Source: Pochonia chlamydosporia 170
Taxonomy: Eukaryota > Ascomycota > Sordariomycetes > Hypocreales > Clavicipitaceae
Length of the DNA stretch: 64,000 nt
Direction of reading: 5' to 3'
Assembly (NCBI RefSeq): GCF_001653235.2
Contig: NW_019154044.1
Span: 682,001-746,000 of the forward strand
Position numbers and translations under genes: made by a program. Under the pieces are notes generated by a model that was given only the letters and a program-made list of their open reading frames with translations, had not been told where the DNA came from and did not search any database. How positions within the stretch are numbered: the stretch's first letter is position 1; every line of letters starts with the position of its first letter. Below, in pieces: positions 11,540 to 22,790 of this stretch.

Positions 11540-12531
11540 ATGGAGAAAAAGTCACCAGGAACATTGGGGTTCTTGGGATGCGGTTAGTTGCGACGACACC
11601 TCAGCAACAGGCTCTATGGAGTTTAAACATAATAATGATCTTTCATCTAGGCAACTTGGGAACTGCGATTCTCAGCGGCCTACTTGGTAACTCGAGCGAC
11701 TCGGAAAGCACAACACTGCCATTCTCTCGCTTCATGGTGAGCGTCCGGACGGACGCCTCGGTTACTCGACTACAGAATCAGTTTCGCGAGCACAACACCA
11801 AGGTTTCTGTTTTTAAGAACGAAAACGTCAGCGTCGTACGTGATTCAGACGTCATTATTCTTGCGACGGACCCTGTTGACGTAGAGCTCGCCCTTACTGG
11901 TGTGCGTGGTCAATTCTCTGAGAAGCTGCTCATAAGCGTTGCTGCAGGATGGACTAGAGAGAAACTTCAGGCAATTCTATATGGGAGTGCAGCGGTTTAC
12001 AATGCAGATAGCGACTCTCCATATCGCCCCTGGGTTATTCGCACGCTACCCAACGTTGCTGCAGTTGTTCATCAGTCATTGACCATCATCGAGACACCTG
12101 ATGCCAAGCTGCCCTCAGAGTATTTACAACTGACAAGGTCTATCTTCAATTGTGTCGGAAAGACCATGGTATTACCGCCAAAGCTTTTGGATGCAGCAAC
12201 CGCAGTCGGCGGATCGACACCTGCATTCTTCGCCGTCATTTGCGAAGCGCTCATCGATGCTGCTGTTGCTGTGGGAGTCCCACGAGATGTAGCTCACGCA
12301 AGCATTGCCCAGTCCATGCTGGGTACGGCCCATATGATTCAGCATGGTATGCATCCAGGTGCTGTGAAAGACAAGGGTACATCACCCGAGGGTTGTACGA
12401 TGAGTGGTCTTATGGTGTTGGAGGAGAATGCTGTTCGGGGACATGTTGGACGCGCACTTCGTGAGGCTGTTACGGTCTCTCGGTTGATGGGCACTCGTGA
12501 CCATTTAAATGATACGAGAAAATATGAATAG
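11540..12531 (+). CDS. Pyrroline-5-carboxylate reductase (ProC family)
   Basis: Exons 11540-11582 and 11651-12531 give 307 residues. Splicing joins MEKKSPGTLGFLGC to GNLGTAILSGLL, forming the NAD(P)-binding GCGNLG motif. The middle has RTLPNVAAVV and a variable-length linker. The C-terminus has LLDAATAVGGSTPAFFAVICEAL, close to the P5C reductase signature, and the SPEGCTMSGLMVLEE tail. The usual reaction is reduction of pyrroline-5-carboxylate to proline, and some members reduce the six-ring piperideine carboxylates. Finding it beside proline dehydrogenase and P5C dehydrogenase is odd because it opposes catabolism. It has no clear mitochondrial signal, so it is probably cytosolic. It could be a specialised paralogue acting on the product of the neighbouring oxidase. 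Confidence 0.9.
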
Positions 12532-12977
12532 AATGTCACTTTTGTTTAACTTTAATTCTGTTTGCCTTGGTAGGGTGCTGGGGGTATCATCTCTGCTGAT
12601 GTCATCTGACTTCCGGTGAAACTGATACAACTATTATTTAACCTTGACTGTGAGCCTTGGTTGGCAAGATGCTGCCGATAATTCTACAGCTTCCATGATG
12701 AAATCGTTACAAGCTCTGCTTGATGTGCCACGACCCTGCATCGGGAACGCTCCCGATGGTGGAGCAACTCTGGCCGATGTCGTTTGCCGGCCGTTGTGTA
12801 TAAGCGAGCGAAGGCAACTTAAAAAAGGTAATTTAGGATTCAAAGTTGATTTAAACGCATTAAAAACATCAGTCTACTCTTCTCGTGGAATTGCGAAGCT
12901 TCTGCTGACAAGAGGCACTTCGCTACATCTATATTGACGACAATACCAACCATTGACCAGGGCAGCAATAACTTACC
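12532..12977. other. Promoter region of P5C dehydrogenase
   Basis: There is no convincing gene. It contains a 20-bp perfect palindrome with 4-bp spacer at 12739-12758. Confidence 0.55.
12739..12758. promoter_or_regulatory. Palindromic CGG-N8-CCG site before P5C dehydrogenase
   Basis: CATCGGGAACGCTCCCGATG has 8-bp arms around ACGC. Its core CGGGAACGCTCCCG differs at one base from the site at 11174-11187. It lies about 220 nt before the ATG at 12978. A role as operator for one of the two cluster regulators is inferred. Confidence 0.55.
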
Positions 12978-14930
12978 ATGCTTGGCACAAACACGACCAA
13001 CATGGCAAGCGCAAAACTAATCGCCGCACGGCTGACGACTCGAAATCGGCCAAGCGCATTGTTTGCAAATGGATGTCGGTCGATCCAACCTACTCAGACG
13101 AGATCAAAGGTTACCATACCCTTTCGACTCCCTGAAGAGCGGAATGAGCCAAATGTAAGCGTATTACTGATTCAAGACTCCACGGCACATATAATTTAAC
13201 TGACAGAGGAATACCTAGCCCGAGTACAGAAGGGGTTCCCCAGAGCGAGCCTCTGTAGAAAAGGAATTAGCCCGTCTCCGGTCCTCACTCCCACTGAAGA
13301 GCGAAATCTTTTACAACGGTCAAACCCAGGCCATTTCGAAGTCAGAAATGCAGGTTCTGCCAGCGGAAAACAGCACCGAGTTTACAAACTACCCGCTTGC
13401 TTCGAAAGAACAAGTTCAGCATGCCATCGACTCTGCGCTTCGGGCTAAAAAGGAATGGCAGGAAATGCCGTTCGTAGACCGTGCCGCCATCTTTCTCAAG
13501 GCTGCTGAGCTTGTCACGGGAAAATACCGATATGAGCTTATTGCGGCGACTATGCTGGGACAGGGCAAGAATGTTTGGCAAGCGGAAATTGATGCTGCAG
13601 CTGAGCTTGCAGACTTTTTCCGGCTCAACTGTAATTATGCTGCTGAACTACTTGGAAGGCAGCCTACCCGTGGGACTGATGGCATTTGGACGTAAGTAAT
13701 GATACTGGAACGACTATGAGACAATTGGCTTACATGTACTTAGCCGCGTTGAGCATCGACCTCTGGAAGGGTTTGTGTATGCCGTGTCCCCCTTCAACTT
13801 TACGGCATTGGGCGGCGCTCTTGTCTCTGGCCCAGCCTTGATGGGAAATGTCGTATTATGGAAGCCGTCGCAGTACAGCATCTATCCCAGCACAATCATC
13901 TACAAGATCCTCTTGGAGGCTGGTCTACCCCCTGACGTCATCCAGATGGTACCAGGAGATGCCGAGGAAGTAACGGACGTTGTGCTGAATCACCACGACT
14001 TTGCAGGGATTAACTTTATCGGCTCATCGGACGTCTTTCGTTCGATCTACTCCAAGATTGGTCAGGGAATAGGCAGCAAGAAGTACAGAGAATTTCCTCG
14101 CATTGTGGGAGAGACCAGCGGAAAGAATTTCCAATTGATCCACTCGTCTGGAGATATACCAAGTGCTGTCAACCATACAATTCGCGGTGCATTCGAGTAC
14201 CAAGGGCAGAAGTGTTCGGCCACGTCACGCGTTTATGTTCCTGAATCACGAGCCAAGGAGTTTATCGCTGGCCTAAAGACTGGTGTTGAGAAGATAACCA
14301 TGGGAAGCCCGGATAAGGATGTTGAGGCTTTCATGGGCCCTGTTATTCACAAGCATTCGTTCAACAAGATCAAGAAGATCATTGACGAGAGCAACAAAGA
14401 TTCCACATTGAAGTTGATCACTGGTGGAAAGTATGATGATTCTACGGGTTACTTCGTTACGCCTACGGTATACCAAGCTGAGTCGCCTGACCACCCTCTT
14501 TTCAACAAGGAGATTTTCGGTCCGGTGCTGGCGATTCATGTATATCCAGATGAGAAGTGGGACGATACACTTGAAAGTATAGATAAGAACGGCGGTGGCC
14601 TAGCATTGACGGGTGCTGTTTTCGCCAAGGATCGCAAGATTATTAGACAGGTGGAGGATACTTTGCGCTACAGCGCAGGCAACTTCTACATCAGTGAGTT
14701 AATTCCCCGATTTGCCAGCCTCTTCTACATCGTTACTGACAGCTGCTTCTCTATTAGATTGCAAAACCACCGCAGCATTGATCGGTCAGCAGACATTCGG
14801 TGGCGCGAGAGCAAGCGGCACAAACGACAAAGCAGGAAGCTCCGACATTCTGAGACGCTTCACCAGTCCAAGAACGATCAAAGAAGAGTTTGCACCACTA
14901 GGTGGATTTACGTACCCGAGTAACGAGTGA
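12978..14930 (+). CDS. Delta-1-pyrroline-5-carboxylate dehydrogenase, mitochondrial
   Basis: Four exons, 12978-13154, 13219-13691, 13744-14693 and 14758-14930, give 590 residues, or 582 from the second ATG at 13002. Either start gives an arginine-rich mitochondrial presequence. The enzyme oxidises glutamate semialdehyde/P5C to glutamate with NAD. Visible hallmarks are VYAVSPFNFTALGG, the FIGSSDVFRS region, the general-base glutamate in VGETSGKN, the catalytic cysteine in FEYQGQKCSATSR, NKEIFGPVLAIHVY, and a C-terminal QQTFGGARASGTNDKAG joined across the last intron. Intron 1 ends at CCTAG (13218); the earlier AG would read into a stop. It is the prnC/PUT2 counterpart and lies upstream of proline dehydrogenase in the same orientation. 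Confidence 0.93.
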
Positions 14931-16268
14931 GACGACTGTCGAAGGACACCCTCAAGGCACCATGGCAGTTGTGGGTGTGCTGGGATTGTAGCCGACCTAG
15001 ATACAGCCTGCTTATATATGGATGGTCTAAATTGAGAGCACCTAGCTCTAATTAGGACATTTCCGTTTCCTACCTGGTACATATTCTTTCCTGTGTATCT
15101 AGATTTACTGTGGCGCGACGCAATAGACCGTTCATTTACACTCTGGCGTGTTCACCAACGAGACCTGTTTCAACGTCCCTAGTTTACTTTTTGTTGCAAT
15201 TACGCAGTAAAGAATATCCTCGCCATCATAGACTAAAATACATTCCCAGCTTAGATGTAGATATGTCCCATCAAAGGTTCGGCGTTGTCAGCTAGATCAG
15301 CAGAGCAACGACACAGCAATGAACTGTAAAACAGTACACCATCTCACCTACAGCCGCACTTCACCTCCATATTCCTCACCACCTCCCCAAATAGACCAGT
15401 TAGCTGGCAGATCCTGATCGCCGCTGAGTGCAACTGTGGCGCGCTACGGCACCGTTCCCGATGGTCGGCATCGACCGCAGAATACCCCGACGCCACCATG
15501 TCCGGCGTTGGTTATGGCAAAGGGACCCGAGCAGTCCGTACATGCAGCCGGGTTGCTGGATCAAACTTTCTGGGTCCCATTTCCTTAGAATATTCCCCGC
15601 TAGACCTGCATCTCACCAAGACCTCACCTCCAGACCTGGACATGAACGTTGGGTAGATTAACAGAGACATCCTTGGTCATCCATACTGGCAGCCTGCCGC
15701 CGATGGTTTGACAATTTCCCTCACATATGCCTCCGTAAAGACAGTAGCACATGAATTATGAGCTTGCAACCATCTGTTTCTGAGTAGTCTCTTCACAATC
15801 CGAGTATACAGGCAGGGCGATTAATCCCCTGCAGATATCCTGCATAGATACTCAGATCATACCAGCGCCCAGAATAGCTTCTGTAGTTTTCTCCTTCCAA
15901 CTACCCTTTTGCTTCATGACACATACTCGCAAGCCAACCTATTGGCTATTACACCACAGCCAAAGAAATGGGAACGTTCGAGACACCCGTCTCATGCACA
16001 AGGTCACGCGTACGACCTTCGGGCATAGCAAGCTCGTAGCACAATATCTATTACGTGTAGAATGCCCGACCTCGCAACCTAGCCTGGACCATAGACTTTC
16101 GGCACTTCACCCGATAAGGCCCCTTCCAGACATGGCGTGCAGCTAGAACGGAGGTTGTCAAAGGCGGGGGTTATCGTGGCTATCAATAAAACAGTATCTC
16201 GCCGCGAAGACTTCACAGAGCTGCCTGTTGATAGCAAAAGACGGTTTTTGCACAAATCGTTGGCGAAG
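14931..16268. other. Long intergenic region upstream of proline dehydrogenase
   Basis: About 1.3 kb without a gene I can support. It contains a CGG-N8-CCG site at 15447-15460 and probably the 5' leader of the proline dehydrogenase gene. Confidence 0.5.
15447..15460. promoter_or_regulatory. CGG-N8-CCG site upstream of proline dehydrogenase
   Basis: The plus strand reads CGGCACCGTTCCCG, and the minus strand CGGGAACGGTGCCG. It keeps the CGGGAAC half-site and the N8 spacing seen at 11174 and 12742, but the other arm is imperfect. It lies about 810 nt before the predicted ATG, far for a fungal promoter, so confidence is lower. Confidence 0.35.
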
Positions 16269-17759
16269 ATGGCAGCTCTCCGTCACAATCTGTACGCTCG
16301 CACGGCTTACAGAGCGCTGTCTACGCAAAGTTCATCGCGGAGTAACTCTTTGCCACTTACAGCGGATGGGAAGTTTTATACTCCGCCTGCTAGTAACGAT
16401 GGCGGGAATACAGCCTCAGCGAACAATGTTAAAGCTGTTCCTCCTTCACCGTTGTCCGCCCTTCCTACTGGGGTTTTGTTCAGGTCTCTCTTTATAAACT
16501 CTATTTCTTCAAGGCCGTTTCTTCTCAGCCCAGCAATCTCCGTCATGTCGTTTTTGTGTCAGCCCAACAAGTCATTTCTCTTTGATGTTAATCGTAATAA
16601 GCTACTTGCGAGGCTTATGAAAGCAGTGGTGTACAAGCAGTTTTGTGCGGGCGAGTCGGGAACCGAAGTCAAAGAGACGTTGAAACAGTTCAAAAAGATG
16701 GGCTTCCGTGGAACTATTGTGACATATGCAAAGGAGACGGTGTTTGACTACAACAAGAATGTCGTTCAGGATGCGGGCATCGAAGCATTCACCGACCGGG
16801 CTGCAAACTTGTGTCCAAACATTGAAAGATGGCACAACGGCGTGCTGGAAACGATCGACATGCTCGGTGAAGGGGATCAACTGGCTGTTAAGTATGTATT
16901 TGGGCAACATATCTCAAGGATGACATACACTAACTCGGGCCGATTTAGAATAACAGGAGCTGGTCCTCTGGTGACTGATGCTCTCGCCGCGAAAGAACCT
17001 TTGCCTAAACAAATGTCTGATTCACTATGGACCATCAGTGAGAGATGCAAACACCGTCAAGTCCGGTTGTTAATAGACGCCGAGTCTCAGTTGTACCAGG
17101 AAGGCATCCTCAAAGCTGGCCTTGATCTGATGAAGGAGTACAACCGAGACGGACATGCTCTTATATACAACACATATCAAGCCTACTTGAAGAGCACACC
17201 AGCTACGATTGAGTCTCACCTGAGTGCTGCGCTAGACGGCAAGTTCACACTGGGACTCAAGCTCGTACGGGGTGCTTACTTGGCTACGGAGAAGAGATCG
17301 CTCATCCACGACACCAAGATGGACACAGACAATGCGTATAATGCAATCGCCCACGGAGCTCTGAGCAAGAAGTTTGGTCCCATTGGAGAAGAAGGGGTCC
17401 AGTCTTTCCCCTCAGTCAACTTGATGTTATGTGGTCACAATAAACAGAGTGTTTTTACTGCTCATGCTTTGCACCAGCAACGGCTGCAACAAGGTCTACC
17501 AACTGTCCCCGTCGGCTTTGCTCAACTCCAAGGAATGTCGGATCAGATCAGTTTCGGGTTGCTGCAACTTGGCAAATTGCACGGATCGGGACCGGAAGTC
17601 TACAAGTGCTCGACTTGGGGTACCGTTGTGGAGTGTCTCGGATACCTAACGCGGCGGGCTCTTGAGAACAGAGACGCTGCAGGGAGAACTGTGGATGAGT
17701 ATAAAGCATTGAAGGCTGAAGCCAAGAGAAGACTTTTATCACCTATGTCACGCTCATAG
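16269..17759 (+). CDS. Proline dehydrogenase, mitochondrial
   Basis: The start ATG at 16269 gives MAALRHNLYARTAYRAL, a typical mitochondrial presequence; the open frame extends further upstream but without family similarity. One in-frame intron, 16892-16948 (GTATGT...TTTAG), joins LAVK to ITGAGPL. The mature enzyme has 477 residues, normal for fungal ProDH. Motifs include VTYAKETVFDYN, LLIDAESQLYQEG, ALIYNTYQAYLK, KLVRGAYLATEKR and AQLQGMSDQISFGLL, which form the FAD-binding barrel. It oxidises proline to P5C and passes electrons to the respiratory chain. It is the prnD/PUT1 counterpart. Its product feeds the dehydrogenase encoded just upstream. Confidence 0.93.
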   Translation: MAALRHNLYARTAYRALSTQSSSRSNSLPLTADGKFYTPPASNDGGNTASANNVKAVPPSPLSALPTGVLFRSLFINSISSRPFLLSPAISVMSFLCQPNKSFLFDVNRNKLLARLMKAVVYKQFCAGESGTEVKETLKQFKKMGFRGTIVTYAKETVFDYNKNVVQDAGIEAFTDRAANLCPNIERWHNGVLETIDMLGEGDQLAVKYVFGQHISRMTYTNSGRFRITGAGPLVTDALAAKEPLPKQMSDSLWTISERCKHRQVRLLIDAESQLYQEGILKAGLDLMKEYNRDGHALIYNTYQAYLKSTPATIESHLSAALDGKFTLGLKLVRGAYLATEKRSLIHDTKMDTDNAYNAIAHGALSKKFGPIGEEGVQSFPSVNLMLCGHNKQSVFTAHALHQQRLQQGLPTVPVGFAQLQGMSDQISFGLLQLGKLHGSGPEVYKCSTWGTVVECLGYLTRRALENRDAAGRTVDEYKALKAEAKRRLLSPMSRS

Positions 17760-18426
17760 TCTGGTGCATTGGCAGCCTGCCATCAATGTATTTAGCCCGC
17801 GGGTGTCTATGCGCTATATAGCCACGACAGCACATGGCTAATGAATTACATTGAACTTATGGTTATCATGATCAAATATGTTAAAATCTGGCCGGTGACG
17901 TGTATATTACGTGTTGTCCTGGGTCAGATCCACAGCTCGATGATTGACAACAGGCTGGCCGTAATTGCGCCGTCAGCAGTACCAATTCCAGCATTTTGGT
18001 CAAATCCACCGACTTCCCCTGTTGTTCGTGATGCGTAAATCTTCAGTACACACATTATGCTCCGGGAACTACTTTGGTAGCAGCTGAGAGCCGATGATGC
18101 CTGGGAGCAATTGCGCAATTGTGAAGCTGAAAGCGGTTGCAGGACCTGGCAGTGTAGGGCTTCAGCATCCCCCTCAGTGATGGGAGATCTTAGAAGCGAA
18201 ACTCGTTCATACATGCTTTCAAAGAGCCCAACTGGAAAGAAGGTCCCACCAACAGGCCCAAGAATCGGGCAAGGAGATCAGGATATCCGATGCGGCTGTC
18301 TGATCAAGGGTGCAGGTTTCTTCCAAATAACTTCGAGATGAGTCGTATATACCATTAAAGCTAGTGCGAAGCAAGAGCAGCGGGAAATCCGGGTTCTGTG
18401 TTCTGCCACCCATGTGCATTAAGCTC
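17760..18426. other. Intergenic region between convergent genes
   Basis: This lies between proline dehydrogenase and the second regulator. No coding or structural signal was recognised. Confidence 0.5.
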
Positions 18427-20676
18427 TCACCGAAACATGTCTAAAAGTCGTTGCACCGGCCAAGCATGGGTATCTCGATATCGTTCTACCACCGTCCTGA
18501 TTGCTTGACGCTCGTAATGGTCCGTGAAGAAATCCCCATAGAGCTGAATGCCAAATGTAGCATGAACAAGCGCGGGTGGCGATGCAGGGTTGCAAAGGCC
18601 GATTCCGCATTGTTCGAGGAGAAGAATCCTGACTTCATTCTCAACTTGCCTCCAACTAGATCGAGACGCAGACTGTTGTCTTGTTTGCGTTAGTGATAGT
18701 GATTCTACTGCGACTCACATGTGGAAGCTAAACCTACTTGAGACGTGGATTTTCGGCTACCAGCACCGACTTGGCTAATAGACTTAGTTGCATACTTGTC
18801 ACCTCGATATTTGACCGGTACCAAACCGTTGGAAAGATCTCCCCCTTTGACTTGTCTGCTGGTTTCTTGTAAATAGGTTCGATGTCGAGCAGGATGTGTC
18901 TCTCAAGATCATCTTGTTGATCCATGAGTCTCTCTAGAAAAGAATCAGCGACGTCTAAGATTAAGAATGCATATGACAGCGCATACCCCATTCAAGTTCA
19001 GAACCATCCCCCCATTTCCATTTCGCGACTTGGACAAGATGCATGACCGTCTTGTTGGCTTTGGAAGCACTGTGCCAAAATTCCGGGGGTAATATGAGCT
19101 GCGGGGCTTCAAGGCGCGTGAAAGAATGGTAAATTTCTTGTCGCAAAGCCATCCAATACGCGGCTTGCATCAAGCTCCGACGTCCAAATACAGATTGTGA
19201 TGGGGGACTTCTCAAAACAGCATCTATTATTGCAAGAAAGTTGACTTGCTTTCCAGAACCCGAAAACATGCTGCTAGGTTGACCCGAAGCCGATGGCGAA
19301 TCATCTTCGTTATCAATCTCCTCCAATTGCCGAAGGATAACAGCGGTGGCGACGATGCTGTCTCGATGGTCGTCATCACGAACATTGTGAAACTCTCGAA
19401 GGGCAGGCATACACTGCAACATGTACTCTACTGCGGAATGCTCATCCAACTTGGTGAGCAGCTGACCGTGATACAGAATGCCCCTCGACGTCTTGTATTG
19501 AGGAAGGCGACTCAAGTGACGGGCTGCCACTGCAAAAATAGCGTTCAGGAGATGGGGATGATCCCTGGCTCTGGTAGGTACAACCAGGTGGAAGTGGCGG
19601 CTCTCGTCGCAGAGATCAAACTTGGTCTAGTAAGCAAGCAATGCACAAAATATCGTTTAGACCAACGTGTAGCTTACCCAGTGAGAAATCTCTTCGATAT
19701 AGTATCTTAAAAGGCAAGCTTCTTGAACATCTTCTAAAGGGAACAGCCGCCTATCGTTATTAGACGTGGGTGAGAACGAGATGGACGATGTGAAGGCAGG
19801 GGGAGAGTTCTGGAGAAATGATTGATCAAGTGCGGTTGCTGGATCACTTTTCCTTCCGTAGATTCCTGGATTAAGCTGGCTAATGGAGGGCAAATATGGG
19901 GCTTGCGTGGTTGAAGGGCCCAACTGCTGAAGACGTGGGCTTTGGTCGCTTTCAAAGCTGTCCGAAGTTATCAAGCCGGGGATAAAGTTGGAACCCTGAG
20001 GTGGAATGGCGCGTCCCGAGTCTGTGTCCATTGGTGTGCTGTTGGACGAGGCGGCCGGTGATGGCTGACTGAGTTGACTCTCATCAGGGACATGTCCCTC
20101 AGGTAACGCTCCTCCAGAGCTGGCGACTGTCGACCAAGGAGGCGATGATCCTTGATCCGGTGTCATTGGCTCTCGGGCAGCAGAGCCACCACGGGGGTGA
20201 AAACGGACTGAACATGGCGTTAACACGATACCAAAGCAAATAGAGAAGCTAGAGACTGGACGCCTACAATGTCTGGCTTCACTATTGACCCATTTTTGGT
20301 CCTTGGAAAAACTCGCAATCGATCCATGCTTGAAAACTGTCCTCTTGACTGGGCGCGAACACGGGAGTTGCTTGTCTTGGCACCGCCGACATTTTGGGCG
20401 CTCTTCGTCGCCTATAGTCGCGATTAAGTCAGATGATGTTCGATAGTGAGGCAGAGAAATTCCAAAAATGTGAAAGAAATTTCAGACGACTCTTCAAAAG
20501 TGCCACAGTACGCATCTGGGACGGAATCTGCTCACATTTGACATGTTTTTCTGTTTCAACAGTCAGCAAATTGTCTGTGGGTCTCAGGCATCGCATATGC
20601 GTCTTGACTCTTGAGCAGAGCAAGCCAGCGAGATCTCACCTTTGCATTGCACACACGGTTGCTTTACCGCAGGCAT
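18427..20676 (-). CDS. Zn2Cys6 transcription factor with Fungal_trans_2-type body
   Basis: Seven exons are predicted on the minus strand: 20676-20640, 20550-20536, 20411-20268, 20207-19678, 19620-18987, 18933-18738 and 18655-18427, giving 594 residues. The zinc cluster is assembled from the first three exons: PCVQCK, then EKHVK from a 15-nt exon, then a cysteine codon split by the intron, then DEERPKCRRCQDKQLPC. The spacing is C-x2-C-x6-C-x6-C-x2-C-x6-C. A serine/proline-rich linker follows. The body has ISHWFDLCDESRHFHLVVP, LLNAIFAVAARHLSRLP, GLLxxAYWMALRQEIYHSF-like segments and a C-terminus with EQCGIGLCNPASPPALVHA, all usual for this regulator class. It converges on proline dehydrogenase and closes the cluster. 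A role in the pathway is inferred from position only. Confidence 0.82.
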
Positions 20677-21883
20677 CTCCGCCACAGATTTCGTCGGTGT
20701 GTTCCTCGCTCGTGCGGAACGAAGCAGCGGACAGATCCGATAAAGATGAGAAGGGAATCTGGCGCCGGGGATTGTGGAGGACAGGCATCAAGCAGCAAAC
20801 AGGCAAAAAAATCCGGGGTTCGATGGTAGAAGAGGAAAGAGGCGGCGAAGGGACCGAAATGGGCAACGGCTAATGACCCGCCCAATGAGTGTGTGCAAAA
20901 GCCGAAGGTCTTTTGCTAATGTGAATCATGGTTGGGATGATTGGTGATTGATGGTGGAGGCTGCTTGTCTTGTGGGTGTGATGTGGAGGCGGTTCTTGAT
21001 TTTGGGTGAATAGATGGGGATTGACTGGGTGATTGGAAACGTCCAAGCCCAAGGTACCAAATGACATTGGCAAAATATGTAGGAGCCGTGATGCGGATGG
21101 ATTCAAACGAGACTTTGTCGCATCATGGCCAATTGATGAGGTCAACTTTTGTTGTTGTCAGGAAGATTGCCGTTTGGCGTTTGGTGTCCAGGCCCAATGG
21201 TGGAGAGCCGTGCCTGTTGTTCATTGGCATTTATTAGGCAGGTGCCAATTGGGCTATTCTCTCGCTCCTTCCCATTCAATGACCATGCTGATGGTGACTG
21301 GGGCAGCCAATTTTTTTTATTTTTTTTTGTTTTCGAATGCTTTAATGTTCAATATGAAGACAGCCATTAAATTGTTTTACTCGTGCCATCGTTTCCATTT
21401 AGTAATGCGGCATTGTTTTGTGACGCCTTGTGGGAGCAGCACTGCCTTCATCTGAGCATCAGCAAAGGGTCAACTGGTTGTCTTCCACTTCTACAATGGT
21501 TTGGTTAGACCCCAAACTCGCGGCACCATGAGCTCTGTCAACCACAATTTAGTACATCCAAGATTGCGATGATCGCATTCAGTCATGGCCACACCTGAGA
21601 TGGTGCGGGGGAATGTGGCTGTTTTGCACAATGTACTGCTATTCGCCCATCGGTGCCCAGTGAGTCACGATCGCTTCAGCTCGACAGGAACCTTTGAGCC
21701 TTTGATGACTCTGCTCAGATCGAACGAAAGCTCAATCTTGACAAAAGCAGCTCGTATCTGCAATAGGGTTTGCGATGCCGTCGTCAATTGGTCTTAAAGT
21801 CGCCATGAAGGACAATCCTCCACCTATAAGAATGCCAATACCGCTTTGAACAAACAAGACATTGAAACCATACGCAAGTCAAA
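20677..21883. other. Divergent intergenic region
   Basis: This 1.2-kb region between the minus-strand regulator and the plus-strand GFA gene contains only short incidental reading frames and T-rich runs near 21310-21330. No gene is supported. Confidence 0.5.
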
Positions 21884-22495
21884 ATGGCAGACGCCAAACC
21901 AACCCGTCAGCCCATCACAGGCTCATGCCACTGCGGAGCTATCAAATACGTCGCTTTCCTAACCCTCCCCCATATTCATAATGAATCAAACCCTCCAACC
22001 AAAAAGGACCAGCGTGTCTATCGGTGCAACTGTACCATGTGCCACAAAGCAGGATTCTTTCACGTCAGCGTTGCCGACAAGACCAACGACTTTATGCTTC
22101 TCTCGCCACTCGATCCGCTACAAGAGTTGGGAGACTACTTAATTCACGATAAGCTGCTTCACTGGCTGTACTGCAAGACATGTGGTGTGCGATGCTTTAC
22201 CTTTATGGGAACCGGAGAGGTGGTAGACCTTGATCTTGCTGAGATGGGTGTACCGGGGTATACTGAAGAGGGCAAGAAGACTCAAGTCTGGAGGGCTACA
22301 AGAGATGGCGGTCATCCTAAATTTGGGACGTACTTGTGTTTCAATGGGAACACTGTGGATGCTTCCTCCAGGGCATTTGATATGAGGGACCTGGTTGAGA
22401 GAAAGTGTGTGCAGTATTATGACTACTTGCCTGATGAGGATGAGGAGCAGCAGCCCATGAGGTTTGGAAACCCGCATCCAGGCGGTTGCTATTAG
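21884..22495 (+). CDS. GFA/CENP-V domain protein (glutathione-dependent formaldehyde-activating enzyme-like)
   Basis: A single exon of 203 residues starts at an ATG with a close upstream A-rich context. Zinc-ligand cysteines occur in the family order: GSCHCGAIKY, YRCNCTMCHK and YCKTCGVRCF. A variable C-terminal half follows. The fold is known from Gfa, which helps condense formaldehyde with glutathione, but most fungal members have unknown substrates. The insert after the first motif (LTLPHIHNESNPPTKKDQ) is longer than in bacterial proteins. No intron is needed. Confidence 0.85.
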   Translation: MADAKPTRQPITGSCHCGAIKYVAFLTLPHIHNESNPPTKKDQRVYRCNCTMCHKAGFFHVSVADKTNDFMLLSPLDPLQELGDYLIHDKLLHWLYCKTCGVRCFTFMGTGEVVDLDLAEMGVPGYTEEGKKTQVWRATRDGGHPKFGTYLCFNGNTVDASSRAFDMRDLVERKCVQYYDYLPDEDEEQQPMRFGNPHPGGCY

Positions 22496-22790
22496 AGTGT
22501 TTGTAAGGTGATGTGGACTTGCTTGAGCAAAGTTGCCTTGTCTGACTCTAATAAACTCTCTGTAATTGCTATCCGAATAAGAGGATTCTCATTGTATCAA
22601 ATGCCACTATGCCCTATTCGTCTACCAATGTAACATGCATTACTGACCCACCATATATACAGTGTTGAGTCACTGCTATATCTCGAACTGTAACCTATAT
22701 TCACCACTGTTAGGACTTAGTCGCCAGTTCAAGTTGACAAGACAAAACGCTGCTGATTGAACTCAGCGCAAGTAAAGCAACCATCACAGC

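Noticed and set aside
13155..13218. In-frame stop near the start of P5C dehydrogenase
   Set aside because: It falls in the intron when the CCTAG acceptor is used. The branch point CTGAC supports this.
20433..20873. Plus-strand frame of 146 codons opposite the second regulator
   Set aside because: It overlaps the exons and introns forming the zinc cluster on the other strand and has no similarity.
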